DNA of 64,000 nt from Leminorella richardii (GTDB lineage Bacteria; Pseudomonadota; Gammaproteobacteria; Enterobacterales; Enterobacteriaceae): positions 3,309,001-3,373,000 of the forward strand of contig NZ_LS483470.1 of assembly GCF_900478135.1 (NCBI RefSeq), in the 5' to 3' direction. How positions within the stretch are numbered: position 1 is the stretch's first letter; each line of letters opens with the position of its first letter. Below, piece after piece: positions 17,806 to 26,151 of this stretch. The position numbers were made by a program, and so were the translations under genes. The notes below the pieces were generated by a model. The model saw nothing but the letters and a program-made list of their open reading frames with translations. It was not told the origin of the DNA and ran no database searches.

Positions 17806-19129
17806 TTATATACTCCTTATTTTCACTCTTTAACGCCCCCTGCGGCGCAGCCGTTTTCCATAACCGGAAAATCAGCGTCAAGACAATGACAGAAAGCAGC
17901 GCCATCGCGGCAAGCCAGTAGAAGCCGCCGTTAAAACTGCCGGTTTTATCGCGAATGGTGCCGATGACCCATGGGTTGATCACGCTGGACATGTTGCCCA
18001 GAGAGTTGATAAGCGCAATGCTGCCCGCCGCTGCCGATGCGGAAAGAAACTGTGAAGGAAGCCCCCAGAAAACCGGCATCGCGCCAAAAAAGCCGATTGC
18101 GGCTCCGCACAGGAACACCAGCCGTAAAACAGGCTCGTCAAAATAACCGGCCCCTAGAAGACCGATAATAGAAATCGTCAGCGCCAGATAGTTAGTCGCC
18201 AGCCGGGCACCCGGTTTATCCGCCATTCTGCCGAGTGCCAGCATCCCCACCAGGCCAAAGACATAGGGAATAATCGCCACAAAGCCCGTCTGCACGTTAC
18301 TCAGCCCTGTCTCTTTCACGATCATCGGCAGGAAAGTGCTGATAGCGCCGTTCAGGTTGGTCAAACCGTAATACGCCAGGCTGAACAGCAGCACCTGTGG
18401 GCTAAACAGCGCCTTCAGCATGCTGCCGTGAGCCTGCTTGGGCAATTGGCTGCGCTCAGCGGCGAGCTTCGCAATCAACCAACGTTTTTCATCCTCTTCA
18501 AGAAAATGTGATTCTTCTGGCCTGCTGGGCAGTGCAAAAGGAACGATAACCGCCAGCACGATGGCAGGCATTGCCTCCAACAGGAACATCCACTGCCATC
18601 CGCTCAGCCCCATCCAGCCGTGAAGCTCCAGCAGCATACTGGAAATCGGCGTGCCAATAATTAGCGCTACCGGGATACCGGCCATAAAGGACGCCACGAT
18701 GCGCCCCCGCCAGGCCGACGGGAACCAGAGAGTCAGATAAAACACGATACCGGGGAAGAACCCAGCCTCTGCCGCACCCAACAGCGCACGCATAACGTAC
18801 AGACTAGTTTCATTCCACACGAACATATGGGCGCCGGAGATAATGCCCCAGGTGAACATGATGCGGGCGATCCACCAGCGGGCACCAAACTTTTCCAGTG
18901 CCAGATTGGAAGGCAGCTCCAGTAAAACGTAAGGGATAAAGAACAGCCCTGCCGCCAGCCCAAAGCTGGCAGTACTCAATCCGATATCGGCATTCATAGT
19001 CAGAGCCGCAATGCCGATATTGGCCCTATCGATGATAGCGATAACATAGCAGGCGACCAGCAGCGGAATTAGCCGCCAGGTAACCCTGCGCATTACCTTC
19101 TTTTCTATTGTAGAATCATTGAGTTGCAT
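17792..19129 (-). CDS. MFS transporter, anion:cation symporter family (sugar acid uptake)
   Basis: This 12-helix MFS protein of the ACS (phthalate permease) type, like RhmT, GarP and HpaX, would import the acid used by the next gene. Diagnostic parts are AIIDRANIGIAALTM in helix 1, PYVLLELPSNLALEKFGARW, GAAEAGFFPGIVFYLTLWFP and NSLGNMSSVINPWVIGTIRD. I place the start at the ATG at 19129 (MQLNDSTIEKKVMRRVTW, 445 residues). Two further ATGs upstream (19144, 19174) are in frame but add residues that do not look like the family. Confidence 0.85.
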   Translation of the reverse strand: MQLNDSTIEKKVMRRVTWRLIPLLVACYVIAIIDRANIGIAALTMNADIGLSTASFGLAAGLFFIPYVLLELPSNLALEKFGARWWIARIMFTWGIISGAHMFVWNETSLYVMRALLGAAEAGFFPGIVFYLTLWFPSAWRGRIVASFMAGIPVALIIGTPISSMLLELHGWMGLSGWQWMFLLEAMPAIVLAVIVPFALPSRPEESHFLEEDEKRWLIAKLAAERSQLPKQAHGSMLKALFSPQVLLFSLAYYGLTNLNGAISTFLPMIVKETGLSNVQTGFVAIIPYVFGLVGMLALGRMADKPGARLATNYLALTISIIGLLGAGYFDEPVLRLVFLCGAAIGFFGAMPVFWGLPSQFLSASAAAGSIALINSLGNMSSVINPWVIGTIRDKTGSFNGGFYWLAAMALLSVIVLTLIFRLWKTAAPQGALKSENKEYINENC

Positions 19130-19174
19130 AATAATTATTCCCATTGCTATTGGTTTTTTTATACACTCGCCCAT

Positions 19175-19201
19175 TTACATGTAAGGTACTTGTATACAAG
19201 T
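19175..19201. promoter_or_regulatory. Putative GntR operators upstream of the transporter/dehydratase operon
   Basis: Two perfect palindromes sit next to each other: TTACATGTAA (19175-19184) and ACTTGTATACAAGT (19188-19201). The second has the TTGTATACAA form commonly bound by FCD-type GntR repressors. They lie about 46-72 bases upstream of the start of the transporter gene. The 220 bases to the right (to 19424) show no gene. Confidence 0.6.
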
Positions 19202-19424
19202 TCAAATAATGAACATAATAAAATGCCAATTCAATGAGAAATGTTGTGTTGTGAGAGCTGAAAGGATTTAGCTAGAAATAACTTAGTATTCGACGCGCTA
19301 TTAATCGATAGCAGAGTATTGGCGCTTTAGGGTTGCGGCAGTGAAGAACAAAATGAAGAACAAACAGAGGGATAAGTGCGTCGACCCCACGGCCGACGCA
19401 AAGAAAAACAGCTAATGCACACAG

Positions 19425-20495
19425 CTACCTGAATGCACCCACGTAAGATCCCGGTACATACTGGACATCGCCGCCATCAGACGCGTTTTGATGAAACTGC
19501 GCATTCAAAAGCCAGTTCGGATCGCGCAGCAGTCCGCGCCCTATCGCGACCAGATCGGCATCGCCAGTGCTGAGCACATAGTCAGCCACTGCGGGGTCTT
19601 CCAGCATACCCACGGCAACGGTCGGCAGCCCAGTCGCTTCTTTTACCGCTCGCGCCAAATATACCTGATAGCCCGCGTTAAATATCGGAGTATGATCAGG
19701 ATGAAGCGGGCCGTCTCCACCGCCGCTGACGTGGATAACCTCAGCCCCTGCGGCGGCAAACCGCTTGGCAACTTCGCATCCGTACTCAACGTCAAAGCCG
19801 TTTTCACCATACTCTTGTGCAGAGATCCGCACGAGAAGGGGCATCTCTGCGGGCATAACGGCTTTCGCCGCCTGAATAAGGCGCTCACCAAACAGCATTT
19901 TGTCTTGCCCATACTCGTCAGTGCGCAGATTCATTTTTGGCGAGTAAAACTGATGAATCAGATAGCCGTGCGCTCCGTGGATCTCTATAGCGTCAAAGCC
20001 TGCCTCCACCGCGCGCCGGACGGAATGTTGAAACGCCTGAATGATGTCTGCAATCTCGTCTTTATCAAGCACCCGAGGCTCTTGATAGGCCCAGAGGCCG
20101 TTTCCTGCATCAACTGCGCCGTCGTAGCGAATGGCTGACGATGACACAACGTCTTTCTCTCCCAGCGCTTTGCGGCCAGCGTGGGCGATTTGAATAGCTA
20201 TCTTTCCACCCTGAGCGTGCACTTCATCAACGATGCGCTTAAACGCATCGCGCTGCTCATCGTTCCACAGCCCCAGGCAGTTTGGTGAAATCCGCCCGTT
20301 GGGGGCGACGTTAGTCATTTCAACAATCACCAGCCCCACTCCGCCAACGGCACGAGAAACATAGTGCACAAAGTGCCAGCTGTTCGGCAGGCCGTCAGTT
20401 GCCTGATACTGGCACATAGGCGGCATGACAACACGGTTTTTCAGCGACAGACCTTTTAGAGAAAATGGGGTAGTTAGGTGGCGAAATTTGGCCAT
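19425..20495 (-). CDS. NADH:flavin oxidoreductase, old yellow enzyme of the YqjM/NamA class
   Basis: This 356-residue FMN-dependent ene-reductase is a TIM barrel. It opens LTTPFSLKGLSLKNRVVMPP with MCQYQATDG, the Cys/Tyr pair typical of the YqjM/XenA class. Further motifs are WHFVHYVSRAVGGVGLVIVE, IQIAHAGRKA (the His pair that binds the substrate), AGFDAIEIHGAHGYLIHQFY and ADLVAIGRGLLRDPNW. Such enzymes reduce alpha,beta-unsaturated carbonyls, often for detoxification. It is divergent from a LysR gene that probably controls it. The physiological substrate cannot be read from sequence. Confidence 0.9.
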   Translation of the reverse strand: MAKFRHLTTPFSLKGLSLKNRVVMPPMCQYQATDGLPNSWHFVHYVSRAVGGVGLVIVEMTNVAPNGRISPNCLGLWNDEQRDAFKRIVDEVHAQGGKIAIQIAHAGRKALGEKDVVSSSAIRYDGAVDAGNGLWAYQEPRVLDKDEIADIIQAFQHSVRRAVEAGFDAIEIHGAHGYLIHQFYSPKMNLRTDEYGQDKMLFGERLIQAAKAVMPAEMPLLVRISAQEYGENGFDVEYGCEVAKRFAAAGAEVIHVSGGGDGPLHPDHTPIFNAGYQVYLARAVKEATGLPTVAVGMLEDPAVADYVLSTGDADLVAIGRGLLRDPNWLLNAQFHQNASDGGDVQYVPGSYVGAFR

Positions 20496-20528
20496 AGTGC
20501 ATTCCTTCGTATCGATATTGATAAGCTG

Positions 20529-20543
20529 GCTTGCAGGGTAAGC
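20529..20543. promoter_or_regulatory. Candidate LysR-type box between the oxidoreductase and its regulator
   Basis: GCTT-N7-AAGC is a small inverted repeat of the T-N11-A type in the 96-base divergent promoter region. The position suits a LysR activator site, but short palindromes like this occur by chance. Confidence 0.35.
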
Positions 20544-20591
20544 TGACTGCTGTTATAAATCCAATAATCAATTTTTATCATAAATATAAAT

Positions 20592-21500
20592 TTGAATAAT
20601 ATCAGAACATTCGATCTTAACCTGCTTAAGGCGCTGGACGCCCTACTGGACGAACGCAGTGTGACGCGTGCGGCAGCAAAGCTGTCCCTCACGCAGCCCG
20701 CCGTCAGCAGCATGCTAAATCGGCTACGAGACAGCTTTGGCGATCCTCTATTCGTTCGTGCGTCCCACGGGATGGTTCCGACAGAGCGCGCTCTGGCGCT
20801 GGCTAAACCTGTCAAAAAGCTGCTGGCAGATACGGATGCGCTAATGCAGACTCCGGCGTTTAATCCCGCAGAATTAGAAGCGGTATTTAAAATTGCCTGC
20901 GCTGACCACGACATGCTCGCACTCTGTCAGCCGTTTATTTTGGAGCTCAAGCGCCGAGCCCCTCACGTCAGGATTGCACTACTGTCGATTCACCGTCTTG
21001 ACGTCCACGCGATGCTGGAACGCGGCGAGCTGAATCTGGCACTGCTCGATCCCAGGATGTCGCCGCCCGATCTCCGCAGCCGTAGACTTTATGAAGAGCG
21101 CTACGTGTGTATTATGCGCAAAGGCCATCCCGCCGCTGAACAGGAAGCGCTGTCTCTCGATGCATTTTGCTCGTTGGAGCACGTCATGGCCTCTTACGAA
21201 GGCGGGCAGTTTTCCGGCGTTACCGACGACGCACTGGCTAAAATTGGTCGCACCCGCCGCGTGGCGCTTTCTGTCACCAGCTTCCTGCTGTTGCTCAGCG
21301 TGCTTAAGCAAAGCGACTTTATTGCCGTTATCCCTGAGCGCTTGGCCAAAGAAGCTGAAGGCATCATCATTGTTGACACGCCGATTGAGGTGCAGGGCTA
21401 TACGAAAATCATGGCCTGGCACGAACGCAGCCATCACGACCCGGTACAGCAGTGGCTAAGAGATCTGATGTGGGAAGTGTGCGGAGAAAAAGGAAACTAG
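20592..21500 (+). CDS. LysR-family transcriptional regulator
   Basis: This 302-residue LTTR has an N-terminal winged helix (FDLNLLKALDALLDERSVTR, then LSLTQPAVSSMLNRLRDSFG) and a substrate-binding domain (about 90-300). The start appears to be TTG at 20592; the next in-frame ATG would remove the DNA-binding helix. No clear ribosome-binding site precedes it, so expression is probably low. Sequence style (DPLFVRASHGMVPTERA) resembles the NodD/LinR/TfdR-like subgroup. It is divergent from the old-yellow-enzyme gene. Confidence 0.88.
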   Translation: MNNIRTFDLNLLKALDALLDERSVTRAAAKLSLTQPAVSSMLNRLRDSFGDPLFVRASHGMVPTERALALAKPVKKLLADTDALMQTPAFNPAELEAVFKIACADHDMLALCQPFILELKRRAPHVRIALLSIHRLDVHAMLERGELNLALLDPRMSPPDLRSRRLYEERYVCIMRKGHPAAEQEALSLDAFCSLEHVMASYEGGQFSGVTDDALAKIGRTRRVALSVTSFLLLLSVLKQSDFIAVIPERLAKEAEGIIIVDTPIEVQGYTKIMAWHERSHHDPVQQWLRDLMWEVCGEKGN

Positions 21501-21509
21501 CGAGGCTTT

Positions 21510-21870
21510 ATGCACACGGTAAGGTATGGCGAAAAAGAAATGAGGCTTATTGAGAGCGGAGCGCTGGACGAGCAGGCTCCACTGTTGGCGGGAAAAGATC
21601 TGGACGTAAAAAAAAAGCGTTCTTCTGGCGCTCGACCGCTATCTCGATCCTTGGTTTGGCTACTCCCTACCCCACCAACAGGCGATCTTCCAGATGCTTG
21701 AAAAAGAGCTTTGGAACGACGTGAATGATGAAGACGTCATGGAAGACGTTGTCCTGCTGCTCGCTCAGTATTGCTCTTTTCCGCTGGATGAGCTGAGAGC
21801 CAATAGGGATCGCGTCACCAGCCCTGCGGTATTGCTAGAGATAGAAAGCCTGCTTGAAATAGCAGCATAG
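21510..21870 (+). pseudogene. Small hypothetical protein, broken by a frameshift in a run of nine A
   Basis: The ATG at 21510 opens MHTVRYGEKEMRLIESGALD, and the frame is lost at the A9 run 21608-21616. With eight A the protein reads on as KKSVLLALDRYLDPWFGYSL, MLEKELWNDVNDEDVMEDVV and ends SPAVLLEIESLLEIAA, about 119 acidic residues. The downstream frame has clearly coding character with no alternative start at the junction. I do not recognise the family. It lies 10 bases after lysR, so they may be cotranscribed. Either the run is mis-sequenced or the gene is broken or phase variable. Confidence 0.6.
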
Positions 21871-21885
21871 ACCTTTAGGGCGCTC

Positions 21886-21910
21886 AATCAGTGCAGCCAA
21901 CGCACTGATT
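21886..21910. terminator. Hairpin after the small hypothetical gene
   Basis: AATCAGTGC and GCACTGATT form a 9-bp stem around a 7-base loop, 16 bases past the stop codon. There is no T run on the plus strand, so it could be an mRNA-end stabiliser or a weak terminator. Confidence 0.45.
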
Positions 21911-22075
21911 AACTTTCCGGATAAGAGCTGAATCCCAAAAAGTGCTACAAAGTGTAGGCATTCGCGAATTTAGGCAGGTATTCTTAAACCATATTGGATT
22001 ATCGATCGCATACAGACGGTCGAAAAGATGGCAGATGCAGTTGGCGAGTAGGCAGCTAAATCAATAAGGCTCATC

Positions 22076-22852
22076 ATGGATTTGATCGTCCTCAAGCTGG
22101 TTTTTCCACCCTTCCTCATCCTGCTGGCAAGCCTGGCCGGGCGACGCTGGGGAGACGCCATAGGAGGATGGCTCGTCGGCCTGCCGCTGACGTCTGGCCC
22201 GATTTCCGCCTTTCTTGCACTTCAGTACGGCACTGATTTTGCCGCCGTAGCTTCCAATGGCTCTCTGATTGGCACGGTCGCGCAAGCGTGTTTCTGTCTT
22301 GGCTACGCTCTCGTAGCGCGTCGCGGCTGGGTTCCCGCCCTTATCGCTGGGATCGCCGCCTACGCCGGTTCAGCGCTTTTTATGCAGGAACTGCCGCTTA
22401 CTCACTGGGGCTTTTTTGTCGCCGCGCTTGTCACCCTTACCGTGTCTGCAAGGCTGATTCCCTTTTATAATCCACTGCGCAACCCTATCGCTTCACCGTG
22501 GTGGGATCTGCCCGCGCGAATGCTCGTCGCTACCGTCATCGTCGTCACCCTGACCGCAGCGGCATCCCTAGTGGGAGCTCAAATGGCAGGCATACTCGCC
22601 TGCTTTCCGGTTTTTGCCTCTATTCTCGCCGTTTTTACCCACCGCATGAGAAGCGCTGAAATGGCGATGCAGGTACTGCGCGGCATGGTGCTGTCTCTTT
22701 ACGGCTTCGCGACGTTTTTCTTTTTGATTGGCTTAATTATTGTCGAAGTGGGCACGCTTCCGGCGTTTGCTATCGCGACAGTCAGTTCTCTGCTGATGCA
22801 GTCGACCGCACTCTATTTTATTCGACGAGGGAAGATAGTGTATTCGCGTTAG
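22076..22852 (+). CDS. Integral membrane protein of unknown function
   Basis: This 258-residue protein has about eight hydrophobic segments covering most of its length. It starts MDLIVLKLVFPPFLILLASL, followed by the Gly-rich WGDAIGGWLVGLPLTSGPIS. The last helix ends STALYFIRRGKIVYSR with positive charges that suggest a cytoplasmic C-terminus. I know of similar small-transporter-like proteins without assigned function but cannot name the family. It stands alone, 205 bases after the broken gene and 27 bases before the glycine tRNAs, on the opposite strand to them. Confidence 0.75.
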   Translation: MDLIVLKLVFPPFLILLASLAGRRWGDAIGGWLVGLPLTSGPISAFLALQYGTDFAAVASNGSLIGTVAQACFCLGYALVARRGWVPALIAGIAAYAGSALFMQELPLTHWGFFVAALVTLTVSARLIPFYNPLRNPIASPWWDLPARMLVATVIVVTLTAAASLVGAQMAGILACFPVFASILAVFTHRMRSAEMAMQVLRGMVLSLYGFATFFFLIGLIIVEVGTLPAFAIATVSSLLMQSTALYFIRRGKIVYSR

Positions 22853-22879
22853 AGATAGATAAGTAGTGTGAGAGAAAAT

Positions 22880-22955
22880 TGGAGCGGGAAACGAGGTTCG
22901 AACTCGCGACCTCAACCTTGGCAAGGTTGCGCTCTACCAACTGAGCTATTCCCGC
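22880..22955 (-). tRNA. glyY: tRNA-Gly (anticodon GCC), third of three in the transcript
   Basis: This is a 76-base cloverleaf with encoded CCA. The acceptor starts GCGGGAA, the D arm is TAGCTCAGTTGGTAGAGC, the anticodon stem-loop carries TTGCCAA, and the T arm contains GGTTCGAATCC-type sequence (GAGTTCGAACCTC). The three copies are identical over the mature region. Symbol assignment follows the E. coli glyVXY order and is by position only. Confidence 0.97.
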
Positions 22956-22988
22956 TTGGGAGAAGCATTTGTCAGTGCAGAAGAAAGT

Positions 22989-23064
22989 TGGAGCGGGAAA
23001 CGAGGTTCGAACTCGCGACCTCAACCTTGGCAAGGTTGCGCTCTACCAACTGAGCTATTCCCGC
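22989..23064 (-). tRNA. glyX: tRNA-Gly (anticodon GCC), second copy
   Basis: It is identical to its two neighbours over all 76 bases including CCA. The spacer to the left copy is 33 bases and to the right copy 49 bases. All three read the GGC and GGU codons and are transcribed together from the promoter at 23239-23266. Confidence 0.97.
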
Positions 23065-23113
23065 ATGCGCGAGGCTAACTTTCTGGTGCTGCTAACAAAC
23101 GTCAAACAAAATT

Positions 23114-23189
23114 TGGAGCGGGAAACGAGGTTCGAACTCGCGACCTCAACCTTGGCAAGGTTGCGCTCTACCAACTGAGCTATTCCCGC
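23114..23189 (-). tRNA. glyV: tRNA-Gly (anticodon GCC), first copy in the transcript
   Basis: It is identical to the other two copies and is the promoter-proximal member. The sequence begins GCGGGAATAGCTC and ends with encoded CCA after discriminator T. The 49-base leader to the promoter is typical for stable RNA operons. Confidence 0.97.
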
Positions 23190-23238
23190 AATCCAAGTGC
23201 CGTATCATATTAAGAAATAATAACGTCACGGGGAGCGC

Positions 23239-23266
23239 ATTATACGAAAATTAGCACCGCTCGCAA
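23239..23266 (-). promoter_or_regulatory. Stable-RNA promoter of the glycine tRNA operon
   Basis: On the minus strand, TTGCGA (23261-23266) and TATAAT (23239-23244) are 16 bases apart. They are followed by a GC-rich stretch GCGCTCCCCG just after the -10, the discriminator typical of ppGpp-controlled stable RNA promoters. Confidence 0.85.
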
Positions 23267-23370
23267 GCCCCCCGAGTCAAAAAAACCGCCTTTTAATGCC
23301 GTTTGATGATTAAACCAGCAGGGCTGGCCGCTCCTGTTCACTGAATAAGCGGCCTTTTGAATGAAATCAC

Positions 23371-23916
23371 TTAAAGCTGAATAAAATGCTCACGATAGTA
23401 AGCCAGTTCGGCAATTGAGTCGCGAATATCGTCCAGCGCCTGATGGGTACTTTTCTTCTCGATTCCCCCGAGAATGGACGGCTTCCAGCGCCGCGCCAGC
23501 TCTTTCAGAGTGCTAACGTCCAGATAGCGATAGTGGAAGTAGCGTTCTAGGTCTGGCATGTAGCGGTAAAGAAAGCGTCGATCCTGACCGATGCTGTTAC
23601 CACAAATTGGCGACACCCCCTGAGGAACCCACTTTTGCAGAAACTCAATCGTCGCCAGCTCCGCCGCTCTTTCGTCCAGTGGGCTTGCCTTAACGCGCTC
23701 AACCAGCCCGCTGGCGGTGTGGGTAGTCGTGTTCCAATCGTCCATTGTCGCCAGATGCTCATTCGTCTGATGCACGGCAAACACGGGCCCTTCAGCCAGA
23801 ACGTTCAGGTTGGCGTCCGTCACAATAGTGGCGATTTCGATAATACGGTGAACCTCAGGATCTAACCCAGTCATTTCCAGATCGATCCAAATCAGGTTAT
23901 TCTCACTTCCAGACAT
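23371..23916 (-). CDS. orn: Orn, oligoribonuclease
   Basis: Orn is the 3'-5' exonuclease that clears two-base RNA fragments, the last step of RNA decay, and it is essential in E. coli. The 181-residue DEDDh nuclease shows LIWIDLEMTGLDPEVHRIIE (exo I), ICGNSIGQDRRFLYRYMPDL (exo II) and THQALDDIRDSIAELAYYRE (exo III with His). It is monocistronic and divergent from rsgA, as in E. coli. Confidence 0.98.
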   Translation of the reverse strand: MSGSENNLIWIDLEMTGLDPEVHRIIEIATIVTDANLNVLAEGPVFAVHQTNEHLATMDDWNTTTHTASGLVERVKASPLDERAAELATIEFLQKWVPQGVSPICGNSIGQDRRFLYRYMPDLERYFHYRYLDVSTLKELARRWKPSILGGIEKKSTHQALDDIRDSIAELAYYREHFIQL

Positions 23917-24017
23917 GATGATTCCTGCGTGATTAGCCAGACATCAGTGTATCATAGCGGTTTAACGCCAAACGGGCGACTTCGCCGTATCAGAAAGGTG
24001 TTCTTGAAGGATGTTTT

Positions 24018-25061
24018 GTGAATAAAAAGAAACTGTCTAAAGGCCAACAGCGGCGTGTCGCAGCCAACCATCAGCGGCGCCTGCAGGCGGTTAACCAAAA
24101 GGCTGAGCCAGACGACTCTCTGTTTGACGAGCCGCAGGAAGGCATTGTCGTCAGCCGCTTTGGCAAACACGCTGACGTAGAGGCCGACGACGGTAGCGTT
24201 CACCGCTGCAATATTCGCCGTACAGTCCCTTCACTGGTCACCGGCGACAGAATTGTCTGGCGCCCGGCTCTTGCGGAACACGCGAAAGGCATTATCGAAG
24301 CCGTTCACGAACGCACGTCAGTGCTAACCCGACCTGACTTTTACGACGGCGTGAAGCCTATCGCCGCCAACGTCGATCGCATCGTTATTGTTTCGGCCAT
24401 TCTGCCCGAGCTGTCACTCAACATTATTGACCGCTATCTGGTCGCCTGTGAGACCGTCGGCATTGCTCCGCTTATTGTCCTGAATAAAGTAGACCTGCTA
24501 GACAGCGAAGGCCGCGACTTCGTCGAACAGGCCATGCAGATCTACCGCAACATTGGCTACCCCGTGCTGCTGGTGTCTAGCATCAGCGGAGAAGGCATGG
24601 ACGAACTGACCGAAGCGCTCAAAGGCCATATCAACGTGTTCGCCGGGCAGTCCGGCGTCGGCAAGTCCAGCCTGCTCAACGCCCTACTGCCGCCGGAAGA
24701 GGCGACCATCGATGTGGGAGACGTCTCCGACGTTTCCGGGCTCGGACAGCACACCACTACCGCATCTCGCCTCTATCACCTGCCCAACGGCTCAGACATT
24801 ATCGACTCCCCCGGAGTGCGTGAGTTTGGCCTTTGGCACTTGGAACCAGAACAGGTTACCCACGGTTTTATCGAATTTCGCGAGTTTATCGGCCACTGTC
24901 GCTTCCGCGACTGCAAGCACGTAGACGATCCCGGCTGTGCTATTCGTGAAGCAGTTGATGCGGGAACCATCGCCGAAGAGCGTTACGACAACTATCTGAA
25001 AATTCTTACCAGCATGGCGGAAGTCAGAAGCAGGAAGAACCCCAACGATGTGAAGGAATAG
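24018..25061 (+). CDS. rsgA: RsgA, small-subunit assembly GTPase
   Basis: RsgA is a circularly permuted GTPase that checks late 30S assembly. The OB domain (about 45-110) is followed by the G domain in permuted order: NKVD (G4), then GQSGVGKSSLLNALLP (G1), QHTTTASRL (G2) and DSPGVREF (G3). A C-terminal zinc finger contains CRFRDCKHVDDPGCAI. The start is GTG at 24018 (NKKKLSKGQQRRVAANHQRR) behind GAAGGA. It has 347 residues. psd follows 166 bases downstream. Confidence 0.97.
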   Translation: MNKKKLSKGQQRRVAANHQRRLQAVNQKAEPDDSLFDEPQEGIVVSRFGKHADVEADDGSVHRCNIRRTVPSLVTGDRIVWRPALAEHAKGIIEAVHERTSVLTRPDFYDGVKPIAANVDRIVIVSAILPELSLNIIDRYLVACETVGIAPLIVLNKVDLLDSEGRDFVEQAMQIYRNIGYPVLLVSSISGEGMDELTEALKGHINVFAGQSGVGKSSLLNALLPPEEATIDVGDVSDVSGLGQHTTTASRLYHLPNGSDIIDSPGVREFGLWHLEPEQVTHGFIEFREFIGHCRFRDCKHVDDPGCAIREAVDAGTIAEERYDNYLKILTSMAEVRSRKNPNDVKE

Positions 25062-25227
25062 GCAGATATTTCTTTGCTCTGGCTTTACAGCGTTTTGTAC
25101 CGCTCACAGGCAGGAACATTAAAGCGTTGCAGCGGTCTTACTCTATGGGCTTTTGGGCAAAATGACTTTATGCCCCGTCCCCGCTACAATGCGCAACATT
25201 AGCTAATACATTGACACGAGGCTACCC

Positions 25228-26091
25228 GTGCTGGATCGCATAAAAGTACGATTACAATATTTACTTCCCAAGCAGGGACTTACTCAACTGGCTGGTCTGG
25301 CTGCAGGCTGGCAGGGTGGATGGCTGACGCATCTGGTCATCAAGGCGTTTGCCAAATACTATCGGGTTGACATGCAGGAAGCGCAAAATCCCGCTCCCGA
25401 ATCTTATGCAACCTTTAACGACTTCTTCGTGCGCCCTCTAAAAGAGGGAGCACGCCCTATCGTTGAGGATGAACGCCAACTCGCACTGCCCGCCGACGGC
25501 GCGGTTAGCCAGCTAGGGCCAATTACTGACGGCAAGCTTATTCAGGCCAAAGGCCACGACTTCACGCTAGAAGCGCTGCTGGCCTGCAACATGCCGATGG
25601 TAGACACCTTCCAAAACGGCCTGTTCGCCACTATCTATCTCTCACCGAGAGACTACCACCGCGTACACATGCCCTGCCGCGGCGTTCTGCGCGAAATGGT
25701 GTACGTCCCCGGCGATCTGTTCTCTGTGAACCCGCTGACGGCAGAAAATGTCCCTAACCTGTTTGCCCGCAACGAGCGCGCAATTTGCCTGTTTGACACT
25801 CCCTTTGGCCCGATGGTGCAGATCCTCGTGGGCGCCACCATTGTCGGCAGCATAGAAACCGTCTGGCAGGGCACTGTGACACCGCCTCGAGAAGGCGTTC
25901 TCAAGCGCTGGACCTACCCGGCTGAGGGCGAAGAAGGCGCCGTAGTGCTGGAAAAAGGCGCTGAGATGGGGCGTTTCAAACTGGGTTCCACCGTTATCAA
26001 CCTGTTTACTCAAAACAGCGTGACCTTTGCCTCACACCTACAGTGCAAAACGCCAACCCGAATGGGTGAACGCTTTGCCGATGCCGGCTAG
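25228..26091 (+). CDS. psd: Psd, phosphatidylserine decarboxylase proenzyme
   Basis: Psd makes phosphatidylethanolamine from phosphatidylserine at the inner membrane. The proenzyme cleaves itself at the Gly-Ser bond of the LGST motif (FKLGSTVINLF near the C-terminus), which makes the pyruvoyl cofactor on the small alpha chain. Other matches include LSPRDYHRVHMPCRGVLREM and YVPGDLFSVNPLTAENVPNL. The start is GTG at 25228 (LDRIKVRLQYLLPK). At 287 residues it is shorter at the C-terminus than E. coli (322). mscM follows 60 bases downstream, the usual operon. Confidence 0.97.
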   Translation: MLDRIKVRLQYLLPKQGLTQLAGLAAGWQGGWLTHLVIKAFAKYYRVDMQEAQNPAPESYATFNDFFVRPLKEGARPIVEDERQLALPADGAVSQLGPITDGKLIQAKGHDFTLEALLACNMPMVDTFQNGLFATIYLSPRDYHRVHMPCRGVLREMVYVPGDLFSVNPLTAENVPNLFARNERAICLFDTPFGPMVQILVGATIVGSIETVWQGTVTPPREGVLKRWTYPAEGEEGAVVLEKGAEMGRFKLGSTVINLFTQNSVTFASHLQCKTPTRMGERFADAG

Positions 26092-26151
26092 CCCTCTTTG
26101 GGCTTACCGTTTTTAACGACTATGCGGATAACTGAGGCGGATAATTAAAGG

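Noticed and set aside
22733..23178. Short repeated frames over the glycine tRNAs
   Set aside because: They are translations of tRNA genes and their spacers.
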